Shown here: positions 42,660 through 53,931 of the stretch, one piece after another
How positions within the stretch are numbered: the stretch's first letter is position 1
How the letters are laid out: every line of letters starts with the position of its first letter
From: Tetraselmis striata
Lineage: Eukaryota; Chlorophyta; Chlorodendrophyceae; Chlorodendrales; Chlorodendraceae
Direction of reading: 5' to 3'
Length of the DNA stretch: 64,000 nucleotides
NCBI GenBank assembly: GCA_006384855.1
Contig: VCJN01000842.1
Coordinates: 1-64,000 of the forward strand
Notes under the pieces: generated by a model
The model's input: only the letters and a program-made list of their open reading frames with translations
Told to the model about the DNA's origin: nothing
The model's database searches: none
Position numbers and translations under genes: made by a program

Positions 42660-44884
42660 TGTCGCAACGCGCGGTGGCGTCCGGTGTCGCTATCACGGTC
42701 ATCGTAGTCGTCGCATGGCCTGGTACGCCCGCCCGCTTCCGGGAGGGAGGTAGCCCGCAGTTCCTCATGGAGGCATGGAGGCCCCTCTTCCATATTGTCG
42801 TCGTTCGAGCCTCCACCCGGGGTGGCGGCTCGGCTAGGGCGTTCCTCGTGACGCTGGTCACAACGCGCCCGAGCTGGCGGATGCCGTGATCGTGCAGGCG
42901 GCGAACTCGGGCAGCGGCCGGGGACGGGTAATGCACACACGAATCGTTTTGAGTAGTTTTCAGCCCCCGCCTACCGATGCCGTGGCTCTCCAGTGTTACA
43001 ATTATGAACATGACACCATGATGTTCCGTGCCGTCGGCCGGGGCGCACCGCAGCTCTAGGCGGAGCTTGCATGTACTCGGCGCCCGAACGAGTTGGCATG
43101 CGTACGGCGAGGATGTACCGGCGCCCGCAGCGCGATTTCGCCCGGTTCGATAGCCGGCACATTTCGCACGCGCAGGCGGTTCGGGATGTTCGGGCCCTTT
43201 TCTAGGTGAATCCGGATACTGCGGGTTTGAACCGCTAAAATGGCAGCGATAGGCGACTCGAAGGCCACCACCAATCTGCGCGCGTCACATATTGTAGCGG
43301 TATCTGCCCACCATGATGGCTGTCTCGCCGCTGGGCCCCGAGGGCCGGAGGTCGGACGTGTGACGGTAGGCCGCCGGGTCGAGGCCATCGTCGGCTATGA
43401 GCTTTAGGATTGTTGCGATGCGTGTCTGCCCCGTGTGGCCTCGGTTGAAGCGAGAATCGAGAGCCCTCGCTATATTGCTCGCGCTTGTTCCTCCTCCGAC
43501 TAGGGGGGAAGGGGGGGGGGGCGGGTGGAGCCATCGATCGATGCCAGAGAGGGGGAGCCGCGCGGCACTCTATGACATATCGGAAAAAAGTCTTTGCATG
43601 CACGCTCCTCAGTGGTGGTGTTGCCGCCAGCCGCCGCTCCCGGCCGCTCGCCACCGACACTTAGTCGCCACTCTCTGCCGCCCATGTGGCGGGGGATGCA
43701 GAGAAGGATGTTCTCTAGATAGGCAGGCAGCGCCCGCGCCGCCAACGCGGAGGCTAGCTCCACGCGAGCAGACGTAGCCCGCGGCCAAGTCTTGGAGACA
43801 AACTTGTTCTCTAGTAGCTCTAGCAGGCATGACGGAGGCAGGCGGACCTCCGCGACTGGGGCATGGTTGTCGACGTTGTCGTAGTAGTCTCATGCTGCGC
43901 TCGCGGCGTCGCGCAGCATAGCTTCCGGCTCACGCGGCTCGACTCCCCCTACTCCCTCCGACTCGTCGAGCTCGAGAAGGGTGTCGGCCAGGTGCCGGGT
44001 GCTCTCTTCCCGCGTGAGGCCCGAAAGCTGGGGGCTCTCGAACGACACGAAGTGGGGCAGTCGTTCGATGTCGTTCCTCGGGTCCTCCGTGTCTATTCTG
44101 GGCTATAGCGGGAGCTGCTTCCGGTCGAGGAGCAGCTCCGACAGACATGTCCCTCGTCGGCATGCCACAAGAGGACCCGGCGGCCGTCCTCGCGCGGCAG
44201 CTGTAGTTTCACCGACCCGGTAGTCGCCATGTGACGGGTCTGTCTGACCCCCGGCTGCCTAGGCGCCGGGGTGGGCAGCGGCTTGGAGCAGACGCGGAGC
44301 TGGCCGGAGCTCGGGGTATGTAGTGTAGCCCCATCATCTGGTGGTATGCTACTAGCCGCCGCTCCGTCTCGTGGCGCGGGTGGCAGCGTCGATCGGATGG
44401 CCGGATTTCGCCGATAAGGGACACGGTATTAGACTCAGGGTACCCTCTCAGCTCGTCCGTCACCGTCGTCAGTAGCTGCGATGGGCGAGGCAGTGGGCGA
44501 GGGTAGTGCGGCTGCGGCCGCGTAGCTGCTGCGCCCGGAAAGTTCGGGCGAGTTAGCGGTCGGAGGGGCGGTACTTCGCAGAATATGGTCACGTTGGCCA
44601 AGGACCGGTGCGGCCGGTCCCGAGGCGGTATGCATTTCATGGTCAATGGCCGCTGCGGCGATGGTAGGGTCGACGGGTTGCGGCGGCTCGATATGCGGGC
44701 GACTGAGGCGTCGGGTTGGGTGGGTAGGCCATGCTGGCGGCGGGTACTCCGTAGAGACCTTTCTCCCCCGACCTGATCTACACGGGTTCCAACACGGGTA
44801 CAATACTACTCTTTTAACACCGTAAAAAGCGGCGGAGAAGTATGGGTCCTGTCCAATGGAATCGCATGTCCACCTCGCCCCCAC
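42660..44884 (-). pseudogene. Decayed coding tract of unknown origin
   Basis: Minus-strand blocks with protein-like composition change frame several times and contain stops. A Pro/Ala-rich segment is at about 44,435-44,780. ATTGSVKLQLPREDGRRVLL begins near 44,230. ERLPHFVSFESPQLSG with a Leu/Glu-rich continuation lies near 44,000-44,070, LPPSCLLELLENKF near 43,820, FNRGHTGQTRIATILKLIAD near 43,420, and AIEPGEIALRAPVHP near 43,130. I recognise no family. It may be an old transposon gag/ORF or a dead gene; the retrotransposon inserted right next to it. No single intact frame exists. Confidence 0.4.
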
Positions 44885-45831
44885 GCAAGGAGTACGGTTG
44901 CGTGATGTCCATTATCCAGGTCGTCGAGTGGATGGTTGCCGCGGTCGTTCGTGTTGAAGTGACAAATCGCGACATCGCGATGTCATATGCCGCATCGGGG
45001 ATCGTACACCCGGTCGGGGACCGTAGGAGAGCCAACGAAGGTGTCTACGACTCGTTGATTGGTCATGCAGAACTCCACGAGGCTACCTGCAAGACTGGGC
45101 CGGATCTACCTCGGTGTAAGCCCAGGGAGCGAAGCCGTTGCCTCATCACTAGGGCCGCTATTGGTGGATGGGCGGGCAAGTGGATTCGGGGCAACCTCCT
45201 TGTAGTTTTATAGAGTATTTTACAAAATCGTTGTAAGCATATCTTACTCGACCTTACAAAAGGCGCTAAGGGAAGCATAGCATGCACCACCACCTGGTAA
45301 TATCCGGTCACCTGCCAGCATACATAGCGACTCGGCACAAACGCCACGGTCAAAAGTTGCGTATGCCCACCAGCTAATACATGGTGTGAGTAAAAAACAG
45401 ATTTGAATCGGTCGAATATGATGCCCCACGTGATTGACTAGTGGCGACTAGTCGCCCCTCGCAAGGATTACGCAAGTGCAATTGACCATGGGCTCTTATT
45501 TTTAGCCGTATGGCGGTCGTCGCAACAGCCCCCCCCCCCTCGGTTGATCTTCGTTTCTGATCTTTGCGATTGAGGGGCTCACTGCGGTGGCGACAAAAAT
45601 CGCGGCGTGTGCTTACTATCTACGTTGCCCCGTGGGGGTGCCCCATGGTGTGTGCGAGTGAGTGGGGCATGGTGACGCAGCGTGTAACGGCATCGTATGA
45701 GGCAATTGCCGCAACATCATTTTTGGAGTAAGCGAAACAATTAGTGCGCTGTGAAAGCCCCTGCACGAATGACTTCCGCTTCCATATTCATGTCTGGAGT
45801 TTTGTGGGGTTGGCGGTCCAGCCCATACATA

Positions 45832-46133
45832 CCATGGCGGGCGGAGCGCATGCGGAGTACCTGTAAAGTGTGGGCCGACGAGCGGAGACAAGTGCTTTGA
45901 AGCTGCCTGGGACGGTGCCGCCGGTGACTTGGGGACGATGATGCGTGCCGGCGGCGGTGTGGCTGCGGGGCTGAGGACTCACTGCGGGAAGCGGGGGTGG
46001 TTAGGAGAAGGGAGTGGAAGGGTGCAGCTTGGACCATGGTGGGCGGCGCGCATGCGGAGTCACCGTGAATTGGGGACCGACGCGCGAAGAAAGTGCTTTG
46101 AAGCTGCCTCGGACGGTGCCGCAGGTGACTCCG
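45832..46133. repeat. Direct duplication of a ~100-bp unit
   Basis: CCATGGCGGGCGGAGCGCAT at 45,832 and CCATGGTGGGCGGCGCGCAT at 46,033 start two units. Both continue through AGTGCTTTGAAGCTGCCT and GGACGGTGCCGC to GGTGACT. Spacing is about 200 bp. Confidence 0.85.
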
Positions 46134-46239
46134 AGAGACCGAGAGCCTACCGGTATGAACCTAACATATTTACACAACAATTAACTAGTATGACGCGCCG
46201 CGCGATGATGTATCTGCGCTACTAGACGTATGAGTACTG

Positions 46240-46730
46240 TACAAGTGCACCACACCCTCCCCCTCTCCCACCTCGGTCCCTTCCCACGCATGCCCATGCC
46301 CCCACGCATGTGCGCCACGGACAAATGCGCGCGCTCATCTTCAGCCCATGGCACCGTTCGAGGGGGCTTGACATCGCCTGTGATAGTTTCACGACTTTCC
46401 TTCCCCGTCGGTGCGCCCCTTCCCGGGCCCCGGGGTAACTACATATGATGCGCCCATCTGCCCTTTCAGCGGGTCGTCGCGCACCCCAAGGCAACCCCCC
46501 CCCCCCCCCCCGCCCCCAAAGCTACCCACACCCTCCCCCACTCCCACATCCCTTCCCACTACCCCTGCCCATGCGTATGCGCCACAGACCCAGGCGCGCA
46601 CTCTCCAGTCCATTGCACCATCCGAGGGGGCTTCACAGCACCTTTCATGCCATGTTGGTGCGCCCCATCCCGGGGCGATTGTAGATTATGCGCCCTCCCT
46701 TTTAGCCGTTGGATCGTCGCGCACCTAGCT
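46240..46730. repeat. Tandem duplication of a ~230-bp C-rich unit
   Basis: Units at about 46,245-46,490 and 46,524-46,730 share CACACCCTCCCCC, CCATGCG/CCCACGCATGTGCGCCAC, CGAGGGGGCTT, GGTGCGCCCC and GTCGCGCACC in the same order, with about 20% divergence. Confidence 0.8.
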
Positions 46731-47239
46731 AGAGGCCCCGCCCCGCCCCTCCCTGAGACACCTCCCGAGCCCATGCCCCCAACACCGGACGATCGAGCGC
46801 CACTGGTTCAACGGCCCTCTAGTGCATACGCCAATGTCCGCATGAGGGTCATGCCTGCCTGATAGCTCGTTATTTAATTTGTTTGTTTATTTCTCTATAT
46901 GTTTAATGACACCCATGAGTGCACCACCCGAGGTCACCGGGAGGCTCAAACCCAGAAGCTCGAACTTCGAACTTACGGTAGGCGGCGGGCGAGCGGTGTG
47001 CGCAACGTGTGTGCGCCGGGGCGTCATGGTCAGTGGCAGGTTTCCAACCTGCGCGCATCGCGCACGAGGCATAGCGCTATATCGTACACTCGCTTCTACC
47101 CGTAGCCGGGAAAGACTGAAAGAGCCACATACGGGTACGGGTACCCACATTTTCATCGAAATAATTTATATCTCGTCCCGATCGGTGCGGCCTCTGCGGC
47201 CTGGCGCAGCAGGAATAAATTTAAAATCGTGTGCGTGTA

Positions 47240-47440
47240 AAAGTAAAGTAAAGTAAAGTTCGCCCCGGGACATCGGCCGAAGCCGCCCCAGCACTTGACC
47301 TCGTGCGCCAACTGCAGTCGTAGGTCTGGCATAGCCCATAGACCATTGCCTCATTCGAACCCCGAAGGGCTAATGCATCAACCGAGTAAACCCGGGACAC
47401 GCCGGGCCGATATTGCCGAAATACATCGGCCAGGAATCGA
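47240..47440 (-). mobile_element. tRNA-derived SINE copy B
   Basis: Minus-strand copy of the 13,095-13,340 element. On the minus strand it starts at a clean B box (ACGTTCGATTCCTGG) and includes the shared GATGTATTTCGGCAATATCG and CAAGTGCTGGGGCGGCTTCG blocks. It ends in CGAACTTTACTTTACTTTAC. The A-box part is missing (5' truncated). Confidence 0.75.
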
Positions 47441-47843
47441 ACGTGTAGTGACTACAATGTTCCAGACCATCCGCGACTCTGTAAGGTCGATATTCCGTAA
47501 GCGACTCTGTAAGTATTAGTTATTTATTATTTTTATTCGATGAATAAATAACACATGCCAAAGAGTGTCCCGGGGGCGAAAAAAATGCCAAAGAGTGTCC
47601 CTGTAGTTATTTTGCGGACTGTAGTACTGCTTGCATGCGAATGCGTGCGGCGCGAGCGACAACCCCCGCCAGCCGGCGCGCGTTTTTATTCGCCCATCCG
47701 CTCCTCCTCGAACAATCAGCACACTCGGCGTCCTCGCATCTTCAGCGCTGTTGTATCTTCGACCACTTGCCTGCCACCCGCGACGGCACCCGCATCCATC
47801 CGCTCAGCACGGAGGAAACCTGAGTACCTGAGTACCTGGCACT

Positions 47844-50362
47844 ATGGATTCACGACAAAGGGACCTTGCGCTTCCGGGCTTAGGCTCGGTGGACCTGGGC
47901 GCGGTGAGGAAGCAGCTCCAGCTTCTGGGGCACGACGTGCCGGACCACGTCATACACTCCTTCCTTTCCGAGATGGCCGTGGAAGGGGAGCCAGCGCCAG
48001 CCCAGGACGGTAGGCGCCTGCAGCCAATTTCTTTTTCCCATTTTTTTTGTTACGAAAGGCGCGGGGGGGGGGGGGGGGGGGGCGGTCTGGGGAGGGTCCG
48101 TGGGGCTGTGCGGTGGCGGCAGGTCGGTCGACCAACGGGTGATTTCCCCATCTCAACCGACGACATATCGGCGGCATCCACCAGTCGTCGTCGCGCGCCC
48201 CGATATACGACGCCGTCCTGGCGCCACATAATAAGGTAGTTGAGTAATTATTTTTATCCAACACCAGTCCGCTCGCACACCATGCTACACATCACAGTCC
48301 TCGCATTTCTAGCGGCCCGCCACGAGCTACGTGGCACCCCGGCACGGTCCGTCCGGATAGGGCTGGAGTGCACATGTTAATAAATCTCACATTGTCGTCG
48401 CTTGCCGCTTGGCATTCCGGATACTTAGGATTTGAGCAGCTCGGCACAGTGGCACACGTTGCTTTCCGTCCTGGGTGCCTTTCCTACGACACTGCCCGCT
48501 TGTGCTCGCAGATGGAAGGAGAGCCAGTAAACCGGCCGTAGGCAGAGATGCTTTCAGCGACGAGGACACCGCGGAAGAGCCGGTGGAGGAGTGCCGCGCC
48601 GCTCGGGTCGCTCACTTCGAGGAGGCGCTGTACGGCGAGCACGACCGCTACCTCTGGGAAGCCAGCGGCGGCGGTCTGCAGGCGGAAGGCTACAGGGAGG
48701 ACGCGTATGGGGTGTACTCCGACAGTTTCCTCGACGATGAGGTCGCGGAGGGGCAAGGGGAGGAGGCGGCGGGGCTCGAGGTGGACTTTCGCCACCTGCA
48801 GGTTTCCAAGGTGAGCGGCGGCGATATGCAATACTTTTGGAGGTACCCGAGGTCGCTCCTTCCCTAGGCTCGACACACATACACGCATATGCACACAGAG
48901 GAACGCAGCGAGAAAACGGCACTTTCATATGGGGAAATTGTGATAAGGCAAACAAATGCCACATTAAAATTTAAAACTGCCTTCGTCCACACATGTCTTA
49001 CCACAACACGCCGACCTTGCGACAGAATACTGAAATCGAGATAGCGCTGCCCCAGCTGCACTTTCTTTCCAGCGCCACATTGAAAAGCCCGAACCCTCTT
49101 GACCCTCTTCTCCGTGCGTGCCCATCCCAGGCTGAGATGCGCAGGCCCATGGAGGTAAAGAACGTGTGGCTGTCCAACACGGGAAACACCGGGAAAGCTG
49201 GCAAGAAGTACAGGCCGGTGACCCCGGAGGTTGGGCCCTCACGTCGCGAGAAGGAACGCCGAGAGCAGCGGCAGCGGGATGGCACTCGCGGGTGAGCTTT
49301 CACTCGCATGGCAGCAGCATGTCGCTCCGCAAGCTCTATGTATGAATATCATGTGCCACATGACTAGAATGGGTGTTTAGGCAGCGATGTCGCCATGCTG
49401 AGCGGCATGTGCCTGCTCGACAACAGGCAAGCGGCGGCGGGGCATCATTGGCAGGGGACGCCCAGGCGCCCCGAAACTGTGCCCGGCCCCGTGGACAGGC
49501 CCTCCTGGGACGACAGCGCCATTCTGGGCAGGCGGCGCACCGCGCAGCACGGCCCACACCCCGCCGACTCGCCGCGGCAGAGGCCCCTGACCCCGGCGGC
49601 CGGCGGCGGCGCGGGCAACGGCAGCTTCATCATCGCCTCAAGACAGGGGAAGAAGGCAGTCAAGGCGACGGCGCCCAAGAAGGTCGACCGCGTGGCGCGC
49701 AACAGGTGACCCCCGCTGGGCAATGCCTGAAGTGCGGTTTTGTTGTGACATTGCTGTCATGGCTATCATGGACCAGTGCTGACCCATTGGGTCGCCACTC
49801 ACACCGAGTGAACATCAGTTGATGATGTACTTTCTTGCGGGTAACAATAGCCCCCTCTTTCCCTCAGAGCGAAAGCAGCTGACAGTATATGGGCACGCAT
49901 GCCTTGGCACGAACTACATATCTGATTCGTTCGTCCGGTGTGTAGTTTATCCAACCTGGATGAACTGTTTACGGCCTGGATGGGGGGGGACTGCCGCGTA
50001 GTCGCTGCATTGAGTAGCAGCTGGACAGGGGCGAGGCCAGCTTTGTTGTGCTGCTCAGTTCCTTATCGACGATGCTTTGCGCTGTGGGGCTCTGGCGGCT
50101 CAGGGCGATGGCGGATACCTGGAAGAAGGACAAGTTCCTCAGCCACGGGGGCACAGCCCGGGCGGCAGCACGCCCGGCCTGCAACTTCTACCAGTACTTT
50201 TCCGAGCAGCACGCGGCTGTGGCGAGGGAGCGGCAGGAGGTCAGCCGCGAGGTGCGCGCCAACACCGTGAAGAGCCTGCGCTCCGGTGGCGGCGAGGCGC
50301 CGCAGGAGAAGCGGCGCGACCACCTACGCTTTGAAGTCCGCTCCTGGATGAACAGCTACTGA
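47844..50362 (+). CDS. HYLS1: HYLS1-like centriolar/ciliary protein
   Basis: HYLS1 is a core centriole protein needed to make cilia in animals and protists. Exons: 47,844-48,009, 48,512-48,810, 49,131-49,291, 49,385-49,705 and 50,104-50,362 (TGA). Phases match at every junction with these choices. Exon 1 carries the N-terminal family motif VRKQLQLLGHDVPDHVIHSF. The middle is acidic then basic low-complexity sequence. The junction of exons 4 and 5 gives VDRVARNRAMADTWKKDKFL, which matches the conserved C-terminal HYLS1 box (DRVARY...W...). Length (~400 aa) fits the family. The start is the first ATG of the exon. The intron after exon 1 contains a 20-G run. Family assignment rests on two short motifs recalled from memory. 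Confidence 0.7.
48063..48082. repeat. Poly-G tract (20 G) in HYLS1 intron 1
   Basis: Uninterrupted G run 53 nt downstream of the exon 1 donor. Confidence 0.95.
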
Positions 50363-50981
50363 GGCGGACCACAGTGGCAGTGGATCCCATCATGGCCGAG
50401 GGAGGAAGCTCCCGCCGCTGCTCGTAGATGGAATGATTGGCTCTCGAATATGTAACCAAAACCTGATTGATTTTGCCTGTGACTGGTGTTGAGGGTGAGA
50501 GACTTCTTTTAAAACAAGACACTGAGAGGGCCCTCCTTGCGTTCCGCAAACAAGTACTGCTGGGGCCATGCTGCCAATGCTTACGACAAGTCCTCCACGC
50601 CCATAGCCAAGCCAAGGGGCACACCCACCCAGCCTCCGTAGCAGACAGCAGTAAACAAAATGTGTGCACAGCATGAAAGCACAGGATGTGGTGCTGCAGA
50701 TTGAGTTACACCCAGCAGTCTCTGTCTACGTCTACAGCAGCCTATCGTGGCTGCGGCAGTGCCACGACGTGTAGGTCGGTCACGGAGGGGGCGAGCCCGG
50801 ACAGGAGACACAAACTTCCCCAACAGCTGCTGTGGAAATACTAGTAGTAGCTACGACAGCGGTGCGAGCTGGCCCGCACCCTGTCATTAAGAAATTAAGA
50901 AGGGGCCACATCTGCCAGTTATTATTCAAGGGAGTAGTAGCTGCGTGGCCGTGGCAAGAGACATGTGGACCCACCGCCCCT
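50363..50981. other. Short spacer between convergent HYLS1 and membrane-protein genes
   Basis: Presumably the two 3' UTRs. No gene, repeat or RNA recognised. Confidence 0.5.
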
Positions 50982-52872
50982 CTACTGCTCCTCCTTGAGA
51001 GGCGTGTAGGGAATGTCAGCGTAGCGGTCGTGGTCGGGAGCAACCTTGACCGGACTCTTTGGCGGGCTCTTTGGCGCGGCAATAAAGCTCAGCAGAGGCT
51101 GCGAGGCGCTGCAGATGCGCCCAGGCTGCTGGCCGCCGTCCACGCATGAGCAGTGCACGCAGCAGTAGCAGCCGCCGGCAGTGGCGATGGCCGCCAGAAT
51201 CCCGGCAGCGGCGATGATCCAGGCGGTGCTCTGCTTGTCGCTATGCGGTGCCTCGTCCACGGCCAGGTAGGCAGGTTCAGAGTTGAGGATGGCCGCCTCC
51301 GAATCGCCGGAAGTGAACGCCTGCCAGCCGGGGTCGCGAATCTCCAACGGCACTGACACCGAGTGCATGTCCGACAGAAACCGAAGCCGGGACAGCGCAC
51401 CCAGGCACCGCACTGTGTCCTCCTCCTCATCATACTCTTCCTCCGGCTCCTCTTGGTTGCCAAGCTGGCGCCACACAGTCACCCTGGCCGAGCCAAACGG
51501 AGTCATGCCGCTGCCGAATACTTCGCTGAACACCGGGATCTGGTGGTCGAGCCTGCGCGCATGCAGGGAAGCAAGCACTGATTGGGTCAGTCCAATTTCC
51601 AGTTGGCGGAGAATGTTCGAGCCAAACCGGCACATATGTTGCGATACAATGATTGCGATGCAGCATCAGCATATACATAGCGAGCTAGGGAGCATTCCAG
51701 GTGGGCTTTACCAGGTGTTTAAGGGATCCTGTCCGAAAACATCAGCAAAGCCGCCAAACATTGCGCCTTGGTTGGACAGCCTGATCACTGAGGCAGGGGT
51801 CTCCTGCCGCTGCAAAAACTGCCACATGAGGCGCTCGTCCAACTCATCCATCACGTCATCGTCAGGCGCGATGGCCTTGTTGATATCCTGCATCTTGTCA
51901 TCCAGCATCCATTTCGCCTCGAATAGGCCCTAGGCCGGAGGCAAGCAGTTCAGTCGTATGTCAGCGACAGGCCGAAACGTGTGCTGCACAAGCAGAACAC
52001 AATAGGGCTCGCGCATAACCCGCCTTGATTCATAGAGGTTCCACATAGGGCTATCCCAAGCTGCATCCCCAAGGAGATATACAATATATATTATTAAAAC
52101 ATACAATATGTATAAATGGCAGCAATGTCGTGCGTCAGAGTTAGTGACATTACCGTCACTGCCACCCCAACAAACGCCCCTCACGACAAACGCAAACGCC
52201 GGGGACCTGAGCTGCCAGCATCCGGCATGCAGCTGATCAAACCATGGCCTGCAGCCCTGTCCCCTACTTACAGGCGGGCACCCGCATGTACTGGGGACAA
52301 CACTGGCTGCTTTCCCTTCTCATCAGCCTGCCTGGACTCAACCAGTTTCTGGACACACGGGTGGCCGCTCGTCGCAACGCGAATAGGATATCCTCGCGGA
52401 GGTCCCCCTCGAGGTATAGTACGAGCAAACGGAGTCCCCCGCCTATCGGGGCCGGGGACAGGCGGGCCGGGCGCGGGGTTGGGAACGAAGGGGACGGGGG
52501 GACGGGGGGGGGGGGGGGGGGGGGGGGGGAGGGGGGGGCGGGGGGCACGCTGACACGCTGACATATACGACGCAGCGCCACCTACGGTGACTTCTGCGAC
52601 GTCCGGAAATGCGGCTTTCCGTCTTGCTGTCGGTTTCTGTGCTACGACGAGTAGCCAAACCAGCGCCACAGGTGTCCGCAAGGGAGGCGGATGGGCCGAG
52701 GAGGACGGGCCGGGGCGTCGCGAACCTTCGTTGGCAGGATGTACTGACCAAAGTACTCATCCTGATGCGGTACGTCGTGGTCCAGCTCCCCCTGCGCTGA
52801 CACCGCAAAGGAGCACACTGCAAGGAAAAGAAGGCACGTCGCCGTGGCCCTGTAACACGGGTGACTCGCCAT
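50982..52872 (-). CDS. Type I membrane protein of unknown function (signal peptide, one TM, short tail)
   Basis: The first exon (about 52,726-52,872) encodes a clear signal peptide: CLLFLAVCSFAVSA followed by QGELDHD. Further minus-strand exons are about 52,274-52,352 (KLVESRQADEKGKQP), about 52,140-52,221 (FAFVVRGVCWGGSDGNVT), possibly one near 51,960-52,070, then 51,715-51,929 (MQDINKAIAPDDDVMDEL, GAMFGGFADVFGQDP). The last exon is 50,982-51,556. The join between the last two is in phase (NTWLDHQIPVFSEVFG). The last exon contains an acidic EEPEEEYDEEED stretch and one hydrophobic segment (AWIIAAAGILAAIATAGG). A Cys-rich patch follows (CYCCVHCSC), then a Ser/Pro/Lys tail ending KEEQ. Predicted topology: lumenal/extracellular N-terminus, cytosolic tail. 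I do not recognise the family. The 26-G run at 52,504-52,529 lies in an intron. Confidence 0.55.
52504..52529. repeat. Poly-G tract (26 G)
   Basis: Followed by AGGGGGGGGCGGGGGG; probably intronic in the membrane-protein gene. Confidence 0.93.
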
Positions 52873-53931
52873 AGGAAGGGCGTTTCGCGACGGCTGCTAC
52901 AGGTAGTCGGTAGTGTGGCGTATCCAGAAATCGCGGTGTCAGGCGGTGCAAGAAATATTATTTTCGTTTGGCGGTGACGAGGTGGCGGGTTGTTGGTGCC
53001 CACAGGCATCGTCATCAGTAGCGCATCAGTGGTCGCGTGACACCGCGCCGATGACGATGCCTGCAACAGGTACGAGAGTACTCACACGCGGTGGTACATC
53101 AAGCATGCGGTGTGCTGAGCGATGTCTTTGACGACGAGATGCTCGTCGTGGCTTGAGTCGTAACATTGTCTGTTGTATCACGTATTATAATCGTCGTGAA
53201 ACTATCAGCCCTTGCTCGCGTTGCACGGCGCGCCAGCACGCGCGAGCAGTTAGGACTTCGCGAGTCCGCCTAAAGCCCTTCGGGGTTCGAATGGGGTAAT
53301 GGCTACAGTATGCCAGACCTAACACTGCGCAGCAAGAGGTCCATCAGTGCTGGGGCGCGGCTTCGGCCGGTGTTCCGGCCGGGGCGAACTTTACTTTTAC
53401 CTTACAGGTATTAGTTTTACGAGCCCGCTACCCAGCGCGGCGCAGCCACGGGAATACGGATTAACGATTATTTCGTCCTGATCGTTCTCGTACCTTGGCA
53501 CTACCTGTACCGTACTTGGCGCGCGTACCGTACCTGCGCGCTGGCGCCATCCATTAGTCGCTAATATTGCCATTAGTCGCAACGTCCATATGTTGCGTCT
53601 AGCTCATGTAATTATTAGTCGCTAATATCATTCGCGGGCAACGATAGTCGCTATTATCGCGCGATGGCGCGCGACGAGGTGGGTAGTCTGCCCGATACTG
53701 GTTACCCGTACCTGTAGTCGCTACTACCATGCGCGACTAGTTTGGGAATGCCCGCCGTTGCCGCCATTCCTGTGCCCGGCAGAGCCCGGCACAGTGAGAC
53801 AGTGACTTACGCCGGCTAGAATAGCGCTGTCCGGCGGCTCGTTCTTACAGCAGCAGGCCCTGACCTCAGCAGCAGCGGGGGCGCGGGTCAGGAATCGCGG
53901 AAGTTGGCGTCTTGCGCGGGGTTGTCAACGC
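52873..53931. other. Spacer upstream of the GNAT gene
   Basis: Divergent promoter region between the membrane-protein gene and the GNAT gene. Contains SINE copy C and repeated TAGTCGCTA-type short motifs at 53,555-53,730. No gene recognised. Confidence 0.5.
53270..53412 (+). mobile_element. tRNA-derived SINE copy C (5'-truncated)
   Basis: Shares CCCTTCGGGGTTCGAATG, GCAAGAGGTC and GTGCTGGGGCG...CGGCC...GGGGCGAACTTTACTTTTAC with copies A and B. It begins inside the body, so it lacks the tRNA-like head. Confidence 0.75.

Larger units (their letters stand above)
44885..47843. other. Gene-poor spacer with local duplications
   Basis: A 124-codon open frame (44,842-45,213, +) has no recognisable domain. 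The rest holds two diverged duplications (45,832-46,133 and 46,240-46,730), C-rich tracts, SINE copy B and probably the HYLS1 promoter. No gene called. Confidence 0.5.

Noticed and set aside
44842..45213. 123-codon plus-strand open frame
   Set aside because: Looks almost protein-like but matches nothing and adjoins a decayed tract; evidence too weak for a gene call.
53555..53730. CRISPR-like spacing of TAGTCGCTA motifs
   Set aside because: Motifs are short, irregularly spaced and in a eukaryotic spacer; no repeat-spacer regularity.
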